From: Pachyseris speciosa
Lineage: Eukaryota; Cnidaria; Anthozoa; Scleractinia; Pachyseridae
Assembly (NCBI GenBank): GCA_016490735.1
Contig: JAEMWC010000050.1
Span: 940,001-1,004,000, forward strand
DNA length: 64,000 bases
Direction of reading: 5' to 3'
A program made the translations under genes and the position numbers. Positions 54,128-63,684 of the stretch are shown one piece after another. The notes under the pieces are model-generated. The model was not told where the DNA came from, searched no databases, and worked only from the letters and a program-made list of their open reading frames with translations. Numbering within the stretch: the stretch's first letter is position 1; the number at the start of each line of letters is the position of its first letter.

Positions 54128-57100
54128 ATGAACAGGTATATACAGCAGTGTTCTGCTGCACGCGTTGGGGAAGAGGTCCTCAACGAGTACTACGGCGAAG
54201 CCGCCCCAGCGGGTGGAAACAACGGCCCGCCCGCACAAGCCGTGTGGGACACTTTTCAAATTTCACAAACCAATTTTAATGATTGGTTTAATGTTTGGAG
54301 GATGGATGTTAATCCTGAAAAACGCTTTCGGCAGAGCGTTATTAATTTTACTGAAAACCAAATGCGCGATAAAGCATTTAATGTAATAAATAGTGAAATT
54401 AACAGTCTTGGAAGTATTAAAGTACAGTTTGGTATGGAGGTCCATTTTAAAAGAGAAAGGTTAAATGAAAATGGGGCAATGGTAAAAGAAAAACAAAGAC
54501 ACTACTTCAAAGACGAACCATTTGTCTTTACAAAAGCAAACCTCAACCAACGATTTGACCGCAGATTTGACGAATTTGTTGACATGATAAACGGGAAATA
54601 GATAATTGGTCTCAGCGAGGATCAGGATGGGCTATTAAAATCAAATAAAATCACAATTGCCTATGTCAATGTTGCAAGATATCAACCATTAAGAGGCGGT
54701 ACTTTTATTCCTACGCCCCAAAAATTAGCCAGCAAAAAAGCAATTGTTAATGTGCAAAACACAGATAATGAATGCCTTAAATGGGCTCTGAGAGCGGCCC
54801 TGTTTCCAGCACATAGAAACCCACAAAGGCCCAGCAAATATCCACAAGAAGATGGTATAAACTGGGATGCAATTGACTTTCCCACACCTCTGAAACAACT
54901 TTGCAAACTTGAAAAACAAAACCCCACCCTTGCACTTAACGTGTTTGGATGGGAAAACAACGATTTTACTTCTCTCAGAATCAGCACAAAAGACAAAAAC
55001 GTCCCATGAATCAACCTGATGCTTCTTCATGAAGATGAAAAAGACACTACTGTTTTGTGAAGAGGCTTTCGTCTCTGCTTTTCGACCAAACAAAATACGA
55101 ACATAAAAAACACTTCTGCGTAATGCGCCTTATCGGGTTCACAACAGAAAAGATTCTGGCAGACCACCAAAAACACTGCAATGGTGTGAACGGAACACCA
55201 ACAAGAATTGAAATGCCCGAAAAAGGTAAAAATACACTCAAGTTTCAAAACTTTCAGAAACAAATGAAAGCGCCGTTTATAATTTACGCCGACTTCGAAG
55301 CTTTGATTGAAAAAATCCCCGAAGACCAACGCGAAAGAACGGCCTGCACAGAAAAAGCAAACAAACACCAAGCCTGTGGGTTTGCAGTAACATGTGTGAG
55401 AAGCGATGGGCAAAGTTGCCAAGTAGAGAAATACAGACAAGGCTGTTATGGAGACAAAAACGCAGTGGAGGTGTTTCTCAACAGAATTCTTCGCCTGGAA
55501 AAGAAACTACGCGAAAGCTTGGAAAACCCAGCGCCGCTCAAAATGACACCCAATGAGTGGTACAAATTCAAAACCTCCAAGAACTGCCACATCTGCAATG
55601 AAAACCTGATCAAAACAGAATTTCTTAACTCAATGCCGGTGTGGGACAACAGCACAGGCAAGTACTGCGGGCAAAGCCACAGAGGCTGTTTTACAAGACT
55701 TTGAAAGAAATTGTGTTCGAGAAACCCAAAGCACAAAGAAAACCAAAAGACGGCATCGACAAATGGATCGAGAAAAACCAAGAAGAATGTCTTTTCTGCG
55801 CAGAACCACTGCTTTGCAAAAACTTTAGAGACGCTGTGAAAGATCATTGCCACATCACAGGCAAATTCCGTGGCGCCGCACACGACGCGTGCAACAAAAA
55901 ACTGCGCATAAACCCCAAAACAATCTCCATTCCTGTCATGTTCCACAACCTGAAAGGCTACGACGCGCACCACCTGATGCAGGCGATGTCGAAAGTGGAA
56001 GGAGCCGGGGAGCTGAACTGCATTGCCAAAAACATGGAGAAATACATCTCATTCTCTTTGGGAAACCTGCGTTTCATTGACAGCAATGCATTTCTGCTGT
56101 CCAGCCTCGCACACCGAAAGAGGCGCTTAAAATAACGAAAAGACTTTGCCCCGAAGCATCAAAACTTGATCTGCAGTGTAAAAAGGGCACTTACCCCTAC
56201 GAGTACATGGATTCGTTGGAAAGATTTGGGGAAACGAGCCTACCAGTCAAAGAACTTTACTTCAGCAGCCTTTCCGGCGAGCACATCTCAGACGACGATT
56301 ACCAACAAAAGGTTTGGAAAAGGTTTGGGTGCAAAACACTCGGCGACTACCATGACCTTTATGTTAAAATATACGTTGCACTTTTGGCAGATGTATTCGA
56401 AAACGTCCGCGATATCTGCCAAAAGCAGTACGGCCTGGATCCAGCGAACTATTACACATCACCCGGCTTGTTGTGGGACGCGCTCTTGAAAAAGACAGGC
56501 ATCGAGCTGGAGCTCCTCACGAACATCGACATGCATCTCTTCGAGGAGCAAGGGATGCGTGGAGGCATCTCGATGGTCAGCAAAAGGCACGCAAAGCCAA
56601 CAATCCTCTGGTGCCGGGCCAACCACCTTCATAATGGATCTCGACGCCAACAGCCTGTACGGCTGGGCGATGAGCAAGGCTCTCCCAGTGGGCAAATTTT
56701 TGGAGCGGGTGGCTTCCGTCAGAGGACGACATCCTTGAAATAAAAGAAAACGGCAAAAAGGGTTTTATCTTTGAAGTAGACCTAGAATACCTCCAAGAGC
56801 TTCACGAAGAGCACAACAGCTATTCCCTCGCCCCTGAGAAAAAGGAAGTGAAAAAAGAATGGTTGTCCCCCTACCAAAAGAAAGTGATAAAAGGCCTCAA
56901 CCTCAACCCACCAGAGTGCAAAAAGCTGTTGCTGACGTTTTAAGACAAAAAGAACTACGTCGTGCACTACCGAAACCTGCAGTTTTACCTGAAGCAAGGC
57001 ATGAGGCTGAAAAAAGTTCACAGATTTTTGGAGTTCTAACAAAACGTTGGATGGAGCCTTACATCAGGATGAACACAGAGTTCAGAAAGAAGGCCAAAAG

Positions 57101-57408
57101 CACGTTCGTAAAAGACACGGACAGCTTCCTGCTCGAAATCCAAACAGAGGACATTTTTCAAAGACATGGGGCCCGAAGGCTGCCTTGGACAACATCTTTT
57201 TGACACAAGCGACTACCCGAAAGACCACCCACTGCACTCAGAAACCAACAAAAAGGTTTTGGGCAAAATGAAAGACGAGTGTGCAGGGACCCCGATCGCT
57301 GAGTGTGTTGAGCCGACGAAAAAAGCATGAAAAGAGCCAAAGGCGTGAAAAAGAACGTGGTCAGAAAGGAAATCCTGCACGAACAGTACAAAGAAACACT
57401 ATTCGGCA
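54128..57408 (+). pseudogene. Polinton/adintovirus-type family-B DNA polymerase, broken
   Basis: A protein-primed-type PolB replicates Polinton/Maverick elements. The likely start is ATG 54128 (MNRYIQQCSAARVGEE). Pieces in order: N-terminal region to TAG at 54599; continuation with a TGA at about 55007; exonuclease motif IIYADFEAL (55279); a Cys/His module (CLFCAEPLL...DHCHITGKFRG, 55797-55875) like endonuclease-VII zinc sites; FHNLKGYDAHHL (about 55941); palm motif A DLDANSLYGWAM (about 56637); and motif C KDTDSF (about 57113). Frame changes at about 55030, 55650, 56140, 56600 and 56940-57200. The C-terminus is missing: sequence switches to antisense integrase at about 57408. Recognition is from motifs; the copy is clearly non-functional. 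Confidence 0.9.
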
Positions 57409-57837
57409 TAAATTCGCGCCCAGGATTCACCAGCAGCATTTCCGGCTATTTCAGAGGCGAGCGTTTGTAAATTTTGCGAAACGCCTCGGCTACCTCGTCA
57501 GAGTTTTTTGAGGTCAAAGGTTCGACCTCTTTGTAGCGGCTGGCGATGTCGACAACCGTCAGAGCGTACTTGTACACTTTGCACCCGCGGGGAGTTTGTC
57601 ATGCGGCCAAAAAAGAATGTCAGCTTGGTGCACCTTGTTGGGAGTGAAAACATCGAACTTCGGCCGAGGAATGCGTCGCGGCGCCGGAAGATAAATCTGC
57701 CAAAGAGCCTGCTTGATCAGCCATTTTTTTGCGTAGTCCTCAGGCACCTTTGCAGCTTCGGCCAGCATTTTAATCGCGGCGAGACCTTTCCAGTAGCCTC
57801 CGGGGTTGTAATAAACCTTCGCGAGTTTGGCTTCCAT
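57409..57837 (-). pseudogene. Polinton-type integrase, truncated
   Basis: Retroviral-like DDE integrase of Polinton/Maverick elements. Starts at ATG 57837 (MEAKLAKVYYNPGGYWKGLA), contains LPAPRRIPRPKFDVFTPN and VHQADILFWPHDKLP with the first catalytic Asp, shifts frame at about 57590 (ALTVVDIASRYKEVEPLTS), has a TAG at about 57450, and ends MLLVNPGREF at the junction with the polymerase. The residue before PGREF is Asn (AAT) where I expect the second catalytic Asp. The C-terminal third is absent. Confidence 0.88.
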
Positions 57838-58256
57838 ATTTCAACACATGATGAAACTTCAAAGGAAACGAAAAGCAGCATAGCCCAATGTAAGTCTGGA
57901 TATTGAAGAAAGACAGCAGGTAAAATACCATGATTCAATTCGTATACGGATGTGGAATGTATTTCAACGAGAAAGTTCTCCTTTTTATGGAGAGTAAAAA
58001 CGAGAAAATCCCGTTTGATAAAATAGAAATAGTGCCGTTTACATATAAGGCGGCGAATAAAATAGACATCGTGTCCAACCCCAAGCAAAAAAAGAGAAGA
58101 AGACCGTGTAAGGGCTCATCTTGCAGCAGGTGGGTTTTGTTTTTTAAAGAAAGAGCACTATTTAACACCCGGGCTGTAATAAACCTTCGCGAGTTTGGCT
58201 TCCATATTTCAACACATGATGAAACTTCCAAGGAAACGAAAAGCAGCATAGCCCAA
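57807..58256. repeat. 82-bp direct duplication (57807-57888 and 58175-58256)
   Basis: The copies differ at a couple of positions. Each carries the integrase start (MEAKLAKVYY) and the 3' end of the neighbouring 143-aa ORF (RFLGSFIMC) on the minus strand, showing that these genes originally lay end to end and were separated by a duplication or insertion. Confidence 0.85.
57930..58133 (+). CDS. Unidentified ORF between the direct repeats
   Basis: The frame from ATG 57930 begins MIQFVYGCGMYFNEKVLLFM, includes KIEIVPFTYKAANK and a basic stretch KQKKRRRPCKGSSCSR, then runs into repeat-derived sequence (formal stop at 58667). Only the first 68 or so codons, before the second repeat copy, look protein-like. 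Its neighbours are on the other strand. Possibly an extra element gene brought in with the duplication. Confidence 0.3.
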
Positions 58257-58640
58257 AGCGAGTGTCCCGGCTCCCAAAAAAACGAGCTCGCCCTTTTTTT
58301 GCTGCTCGTTCGGCTGGTAAAAATCGGAGAACTTGGGCTCCTTCATCGGTGTCAGAAGTCGGTTGGGGTGTGTCTGGTTATAAAGTTTGAAAGCGTGGTC
58401 AGTGTTGGTGAAGTTCTGCTTCGCCTGTGCTTTGATTTGCGCGTTTGTCTGGATCCAGTCAAAGACCTGGGTACGCTGGCGGCTGTATTTCTCGTAAGCC
58501 GCCTGGTACTCCTCGAGAGCCTTGTCGTGGCGCTTTTTTTCGTCAAGCGCAACGTCGTCGCCGCCGCCAAGATAATTGCCGCCGATAAACGTTGCCGCGT
58601 TGAGAACCGCGCCGCCAACCATGATCGCGACTGTTGCCAT
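58209..58640 (-). CDS. Polinton-like element ORF, 143 aa, two hydrophobic ends
   Basis: Start chosen at ATG 58640 (MATVAIMVGGAVLNAATFIG) because the preceding segment overlaps the upstream gene in another frame. A hydrophobic N-terminal segment with GGNYLGGGDD, a charged coiled-coil-like centre (KKRHDKALEEYQAAYEKYSR), and a hydrophobic C-terminal segment (LVFLGAGTLALGYAAF) suggest an integral membrane or virion-membrane protein. The frame is intact. No family assigned. Confidence 0.6.
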   Translation of the reverse strand: MATVAIMVGGAVLNAATFIGGNYLGGGDDVALDEKKRHDKALEEYQAAYEKYSRQRTQVFDWIQTNAQIKAQAKQNFTNTDHAFKLYNQTHPNRLLTPMKEPKFSDFYQPNEQQKKGELVFLGAGTLALGYAAFRFLGSFIMC

Positions 58641-58671
58641 GCTATATATCCAGGCCCCATTTTTTAAATCA

Positions 58672-58893
58672 TCAAACCCTGGCGGGAAGTATTTTTTCGT
58701 CCATGAGATATTGTTTGAGCGCGATGGCACCCGCAGTAACAGCAGTGAATTCAACATAGTTAGTCAAACTACTGCTGGGGTCGGATATGAAATTCTCTTT
58801 CAAAACCTTTTTCGCGAGCCAACCAATGCCAGCAACCAGGCCGGTTATAGTCGCCGCATCCATGACCGTTTTGACAAGCTTATTGTCAGACAT
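58672..58893 (-). CDS. Polinton-like element ORF, 73 aa, hydrophobic
   Basis: MSDNKLVKTVMDAATITGLV start, with Gly/Ala-rich hydrophobic stretches (ITGLVAGIGWLAKKVL; VEFTAVTAGAIAL) likely to enter a membrane. Intact frame, TCCAATTAAACTTTTT upstream at 14 bases from the ATG, and a 31-base gap to the next gene. Function unknown. Confidence 0.6.
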   Translation of the reverse strand: MSDNKLVKTVMDAATITGLVAGIGWLAKKVLKENFISDPSSSLTNYVEFTAVTAGAIALKQYLMDEKILPARV

Positions 58894-58907
58894 GGTAATA
58901 TAAAAAA

Positions 58908-58926
58908 GACAAAAAGTTTAATTGGA
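58908..58926 (-). promoter_or_regulatory. Candidate element promoter motif 1
   Basis: Reverse strand TCCAATTAAACTTTTTGTC, 14 bases from ATG 58893. Shares TCCAATTAAACTTTT with motif 2. Confidence 0.45.
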
Positions 58927-58934
58927 AATTTTTA

Positions 58935-59162
58935 TTACCGCCTCCACTTTTTTATTTTCTGTTTCATCCTCCTCATCTGCCCCATTCCCCCCACCTTCTG
59001 TTTCATCTTCTGTCTTCTCAACCCACTCAAGTTTGGTGGTTGATGGGGGGGGTGAATAATATTAAAAGCTTTCTGAATGATCGCTTTGCTTATTGCGATA
59101 AAAAAACTTCCGAGAAAAACAAGGGTCGCGCTATTGAGTACACTATTTGCAAAGTCTTCCAT
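58935..59162 (-). CDS. Polinton-like element ORF, 75 aa, single membrane segment
   Basis: MEDFANSVLNSATLVFLGSF start with one hydrophobic segment (ATLVFLGSFFIAISKAII), then a Pro-rich and strongly basic tail (MRRMKQKIKKWRR). Membrane-anchored, nucleic-acid-compatible tail by composition. Intact frame; function unknown. Confidence 0.55.
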   Translation of the reverse strand: MEDFANSVLNSATLVFLGSFFIAISKAIIQKAFNIIHPPHQPPNLSGLRRQKMKQKVGGMGQMRRMKQKIKKWRR

Positions 59163-59199
59163 TGCAGGTATACACTACTTGCAAACCTTTAAAAGAAAA

Positions 59200-59672
59200 T
59201 TAATCCATGCTCCTGATCCCTTTTTTCCTCTGCGGCATTTCAGGAGTTGGCTCGTTGGAAACAGGAAGGCTCGGAGCGCTTTCCTTATTTCCTGGAGCCA
59301 AAGACTTAAACCTCGCTTCTATCGCTTCACGCTGATAATAAACGCCGGCCGCCCCAACAATAAGAATACCCAAGGCCAGAACGGTACCGAAAGAAATGCG
59401 GCTTGTGGCTTCGGGTGCAGCACCCGCAGCTTCCTGCACCGGGGCGGACCTTTGTTGCTTTATATTTTGCAATTATGACAGCGGCCTCTGCCGCGGCTTT
59501 TTTGTGCGCTTCTCGAGCCTGCTTTGCTTTTTTCAGCCACCGCCTTGCCTGCAGCCACCCGTTTGGGGTCTTTTTGGCGCTGTGTGGTTGGAGCAGGAGA
59601 AGTAAGTTGTCCATTGGGTGGCTGTGGTGCCTGTGTTTTGGCAGCCGGTGCTACAGGTTGTTCGGCCGACAT
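59200..59672 (-). pseudogene. Polinton-like basic/Ala-rich membrane protein, frameshifted
   Basis: Starts MSAEQPVAPAAKTQAPQPPN at 59672 and continues QRQKDPKRVAAGKAVAEK. It changes frame (KKAKQAREAHKKAAAEAAVI), then changes again to a membrane segment (FGTVLALGILIVGAAGVYY) and a C-terminus ending GIRSMD. The DPK-R-VAAGK motif is one I associate with small proteins of cnidarian Polinton-like elements (memory only). A TCCAATTAAACTTTTC motif lies 18 bases upstream of the start. Confidence 0.6.
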
Positions 59673-59690
59673 TGTGAAGATATTCTAACA

Positions 59691-59708
59691 GAGAAAAGTT
59701 TAATTGGA
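59691..59708 (-). promoter_or_regulatory. Candidate element promoter motif 2
   Basis: Reverse strand TCCAATTAAACTTTTCTC, 18 bases from ATG 59672. The 15-base match to motif 1 lies outside coding sequence. Confidence 0.45.
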
Positions 59709-59765
59709 CTGCAAAATACTGAGTAACCAAAAAATGGTCAGCAATTGCTTTGTAATTGTCAGTAA

Positions 59766-60424
59766 TTATTTAGCAGTTGTTGAGGATTTCTCAGGAATTT
59801 GTTCAGAAATCGTCACTGGCTCATGCTGCACATCCTTTGGGCTGGTAAAATTAAGGTGTTTTGTGGTGATAAGCGCCGCGTTGGCGAGAGCAAGCCACCG
59901 GCCGAACTTCAAAGCAAGGCTACCAGCCAAGTTGGAGAGCTCTTTCCCGATAATGTAGTCTTCTTTTATCTCTTTTTGGTAAGCCTCAACGTCTTTGATT
60001 TTGACAAACGTCCCAGCGGCTTTAGTCACAAGATAAATGAAGCTGTCGATCAAGCTCTCGGTTGTCTTCGAGCCCACGTAAGATTCATACTTTTTGGAAT
60101 ACTTCTCAACCTCTTTGTCGGTGAGGCGCTTCACCTGCTCGTGCGTCAGCTGGACGCCGATGGCTTCCTTGGCAGCCAGTTTCATTGCCTGAGGCCAATA
60201 TTTGCTATCTGAACCAAATACGCTTTTCAGATAGTCGGGCCCTGCTTTGTACATAATTTCCGCTGTTTCCTTGTGGTCGGTTGTGTAATCGACATTGGCG
60301 ACAGATTTGCTTTTGTCGGCATGTGGGTATTTTGCCATATTAAGAGCCCCCATGCCTTGTCTTGCGCGGTTTTTGCAATTTGGTTGGCCTCTGGCGTTTG
60401 CATCCACTGCAAGATATTAGCCAT
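59766..60424 (-). pseudogene. Polinton-like element ORF of about 215 aa, one frameshift
   Basis: Starts MANILQWMQTPEANQIAKTA at ATG 60424; after AQDKAW the frame shifts at about 60350 and continues NMAKYPHADKSKSVANVDY to the stop at 59766. Mostly soluble with a helical centre (LTDKEVEKYSKKYESYVG) and one hydrophobic patch (LSNLAGSLALKFGRWLALAN). No family recognised. CAATTAAAATATT lies about 17 bases upstream. Confidence 0.6.
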
Positions 60425-60479
60425 CGATTATAAACCAAGGCAATATTTTAATTGAAGATTTATCTTTGATAAAAATACA
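60425..60479. promoter_or_regulatory. Divergent intergenic region with CAATTAAA motif
   Basis: The 55-base AT-rich gap between the minus-strand gene starting at 60424 and the plus-strand ORF at 60480. Contains AATATTTTAATTGAAGA (60442-60458), whose complement resembles the motif upstream of 58893 and 59672. Probably drives both directions. Confidence 0.4.
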
Positions 60480-60785
60480 ATGGTTGTGATCACGATTGAT
60501 ACAACTGAAAACCCCTGCACGGTCTATTTTGACCAGCCAATTCCGAAAGCCGATTATATCCGGCTTATTTCCTGCTCGCTTTGCAATTCGTGGCTTGATG
60601 TTAAAAATGCTGAAAGAATTTGGTTGTTAAATGACCATAACCAAATTGTGTCTACAAAAGCCTTTCCTCCGGGGCATTACACTCCCAAAGGTCTGGCAAA
60701 AACCCTCAATTCTCTTTTTAAAAGACTCAATGTTAAAAAATGGGGGTTAGATAAGCCTGCGCGACTCCCACTCGCGTGTTTTTAG
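60480..60785 (+). CDS. Polinton-like element gene, N-terminal fragment
   Basis: MVVITIDTTENPCTVYFDQP start; beta-rich N-terminus with ADYIRLISCSLCNSWLDVK, then FPPGHYTPKGLAKTLNSLFK. I recall similar N-termini (IxLISCSLYNSW) in cnidarian Polinton-like elements, of unknown function and possibly virion-related. Homology seems to stop near FKRLNVKKW (about 60745); the remaining codons belong to the adjacent retroelement junction. Truncated. Confidence 0.55.
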   Translation: MVVITIDTTENPCTVYFDQPIPKADYIRLISCSLCNSWLDVKNAERIWLLNDHNQIVSTKAFPPGHYTPKGLAKTLNSLFKRLNVKKWGLDKPARLPLACF

Positions 60786-60789
60786 CCTT

Positions 60790-62058
60790 GAAGCTATATT
60801 TTTGCTCTAACGAGTATGTCTTTCAGGGAACGCCCTCTCTTGTAGGATATAAGTGGCGGTTCCTTAAATATTTCTCTGAGCGTCGGTTGTTTCTCAATAA
60901 AAAAAATGCCATTTGCTCATGAGGATTTCTTTTAAGTTTGGCACTGATGGTTGATATTCCGTTACAAACGGCAAGATACGTTTGTTTTCTTTCTCTTTTT
61001 GTCGGAGTGCTTGTTTCCTGTTTTGAAACTTTACTTCTGAGAGGTTTCTTTGGATGAAGGCTTTAGGGTAACCTATCAACAAGGTGTGTTTCTCTTCAAA
61101 TATTGTTTTAGAAGAGTTTGTTCTCAGAAGTCTTAAAGCCTCTCCTTTCACAAATCCCCTCCTAACACCGGGTGGGTGACAGGATATTGAAATGCCTCAG
61201 TAGGCTTGAAATGGGTTCGCACATCAAGAACTGATGTTGTTTCGAATGTTGCGCCTTTGTATATGGTGGTGTCCAAGAAAGTTATTTCAGTTTCTGAAAA
61301 TTCAGCCGTGAATTTAATTGTAGGGTGGTGTTTGTTTGATTTCTCAATGAACTGTGTTATATCTCCTCTGTTTGTGTTCCAGAGGGAGAAAATGTCGTCT
61401 ATGTAGCGTTTCCTAACGAGCGGTTTAATCACGCTTTGGCTTATAATTACTGTTTCGACTTTTGCCATGAAGATATTGGCGAAGGCAACAGCCATTTTCG
61501 TCCCCATAGTTGTTCCATGTGTTTGGAAATAATCTCGTCCATTAAATTGGAACGAATTTTCTTGCAAAATAAGCCTTAGTGCTTCTTGAAGCTGTTGAGT
61601 AGGAATAGGAGGTTTGTTTTTTATGGAATGCATATGCTGCGCATATTGCTCGGATTCCTTCCTCCTGTGGTATATTTGTATATAAGCTCGTTACGTCCAT
61701 TGAAACAAGGATAGTCCCCTTTGGGACTTTCGTTCTCTCTATGAAGTCAGTGGTGTCTTTCAGATATGACTTCTGCTGGTTTGCTATAGGCTGAAGAAGT
61801 CTGTCAACAAATGTTGATAGTTTCTCTGTAGGGCCATCGCACCCTGATATTATTGGTCTCCCGACTGGTATCGGTTTGTGAATTTTTGTCAGGGTGTAGA
61901 AAACCGGAATTCGAGGCGGGTTTGGTGCTTCACAAAACCATTTTTTAGTTGTTTGTGGTTTTTGTGGTAGAGTTCATTAACTAGTTGTCGGACTTTGCGG
62001 CTTGTCTCATCTACCATTGGTTTTTCAAGTGACCTGCAGTGTTCAGTGTTATCTAGTT
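60790..62058 (-). pseudogene. Penelope-like element reverse transcriptase remnant
   Basis: Minus strand, from about 62058 downward: VRQLVNELYHKNH, PVFYTLTKIHKPIPVGRPII, SGCDGPTEKLS, ILVSMDVTSLYTNIPQEEG, then HGTTMGTKMAVAFANIFMAK and the catalytic KRYIDDIFSLW (about 61395-61365), SETEITFLDTTIYKG, and a C-terminal region (LLIGYPKAFIQRNLSEVKF) with no clear GIY-YIG domain. This is the RT order of Penelope-like elements. Frameshifts occur at about 61640 and 61930. 5'-truncated; inserted in or beside the Polinton-like element. Confidence 0.88.
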
Positions 62059-62080
62059 GAATTTGACCCTCTTTGATTTG

Positions 62081-62169
62081 ATTTCATTTCCGCAGTGCAT
62101 ATATGATTCATTTCATGATTCATTCACACTCATTTCTTTCACGGGAACATATGAACCCACAATTGACCT

Positions 62170-62210
<41 letters not shown>

Positions 62211-62367
62211 ATCGCACCGGTAATCGCGAGGTCACGGGTTCAAACCCGTTGAAGTCCTGAATTTTTTTCAGGCTTCTTTTCGCAATTGCATAAATTACGT
62301 TCACAATTGCGAGGATCATTCTTCATTTGATTTCATTTCCGCAGTTCATATATGATTCATTTCATGT
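62081..62367 (+). repeat. tRNA-derived SINE-like repeat, copy 2
   Basis: The tRNA-like head at 62185-62257 has a 7-bp acceptor stem (GGCTTCA with TGAAGTC), a normal D arm (GCTCAGTTGGTTAGAGC) and T arm (ACGGGTTCAAACCCGT). The anticodon arm has 18 rather than 17 bases and a mismatch, and no element boundary supports a functional tRNA. The tail contains CAGGCTTCTTTTCGCAATTGC. TTTGATTTCATTTCCGCAG flanks the unit on both sides, as in copy 1. Confidence 0.8.
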
Positions 62368-62706
62368 ATCATTCACAAACCAATATTTGTTGGATTAAAC
62401 ATATATTTCAGGGATTAAATTTTGCTGGAAACGGCTTGCCATACCCCGTGGAGAGCAATGCTCAAAACTGCAATATTTCTCGGTCAAGTCCTGACCAATT
62501 TGTTTTCAACATTTCTTTGTGACCGAGTTCCGCAACTAACTTGCGATAGGCTGTAGAATAATTAACTCTTTTTAGTTGAATTAATTTCTTCGGGTTATTC
62601 TGCATATATTACATTCCGCATAATTATGCCATTCCGCAAACTCATTCCTCCTTTTACCCTCACCCCAAGAAATACTCACAGATTTGCAAATACATTACAG
62701 CACTTA

Positions 62707-63684
62707 CCAGTCACATGCGTCCTCCAACGATTTTGTCCCATTTTGGAAAACTAAGTTTTAGTGGACGTCAATCAAATGTTTCCATGAAAATATAGTCCTC
62801 GTTTCGTGTCCGTTTCACGGCCATGCATGTTCAATCGTCGTTGTGATCAGGTTTAATCGCTCAGTTATTACTGACAAAGTCGTTTCCAGTTTAATTCGTT
62901 GAGATGGAGGATTATTATGTCGAGACAAACATGGTCTGCCTTGAATCACATACCATGCAGAAACACTTTTTGGGAGCAAAACGTTTGTGAAGAAGGCGAT
63001 TTGATTGTACGTAAACACCGGAGCCGTAGGCGATCCGCCAAAGAGAAGATCAAAGAAACAAAAAATATCAGGTAGCTGAAAACGTTGGCCTCAGAAAATG
63101 AGTTGAGTTGTCTGGAAATTGACTTTTTATCAGCTTTTTACGGATGTAGATTATTTTAGCCGCAAAAATTCTAGTCATTCGTTATGCTATAAGATAATCC
63201 AGAGCTCTATCTTGACGAGTTGCAAGCGTGATTGGAGTACGTGAGAGGTGAGGTGTATGCAATGCAAACCCTCAGCAGAACTATGCAACAAATGGGATTG
63301 ACTGTAAAAAAGGTACTGAAAGCCGTAAGAGATAAGCAGTCAAATTTTTGTAGTTCATCCTGTAATAAAGGTTATTATTTAGTTCTCATGTTGTTTAGAT
63401 TGTACACTGTTCGTAAATTTGTAGCCTCGAATCATTGCCCGTGAGCATGACGAACGAAAAGGCACCGAGTTAAGTAGATTTACTTCTCAGTTTCAACCAG
63501 AACAGCTTCTGTTTATCGACGAGTCAGCTCGACGAGTCAAGTAAAGATGAAAGAGCAACTTAGGTACTCTGCGAGTAGTTCGTTTAATAGAAACCCAGTT
63601 ATTGTCATGGATACATTTGATTGACGTCCACCAAAACTTAGTTTTCGACAAAGTAAAAAGCCGTTGGAGGGCCCGTGTGACTGG
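62707..63684. mobile_element. 978-bp Tc1/mariner-like element
   Basis: CCAGTCACATGCGTCCTCCA at the left pairs with the right end (TGGAGGGCCCGTGTGACTGG), flanked by TA on both sides. TIRs are about 85 bp, including AAACTAAGTTTTAGTGGACG. It contains a decayed transposase. Confidence 0.85.
63196..63600 (+). pseudogene. Tc1/mariner-type (DDE_3-like) transposase remnant
   Basis: Reads ELYLDELQA, then LEYVRGEVYAMQTLSRTMQQ and MGLTVKKVLKAV (helix-turn-helix/linker region), then after frame changes FQPEQLLFIDES (about 63494-63530), the segment containing a catalytic Asp in DDE_3 transposases. The rest of the catalytic domain is deleted. Confidence 0.65.

Noticed and set aside
57158..57439. 93-codon minus-strand ORF as one protein
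   Set aside because: Only the first residues (MLLVNPGREF) are integrase; the rest is antisense to the polymerase beyond the recombination junction.
62185..62257. Functional tRNA gene
   Set aside because: The anticodon arm is one base too long and mismatched, and the unit is part of a repeat also found at 53231-53592.
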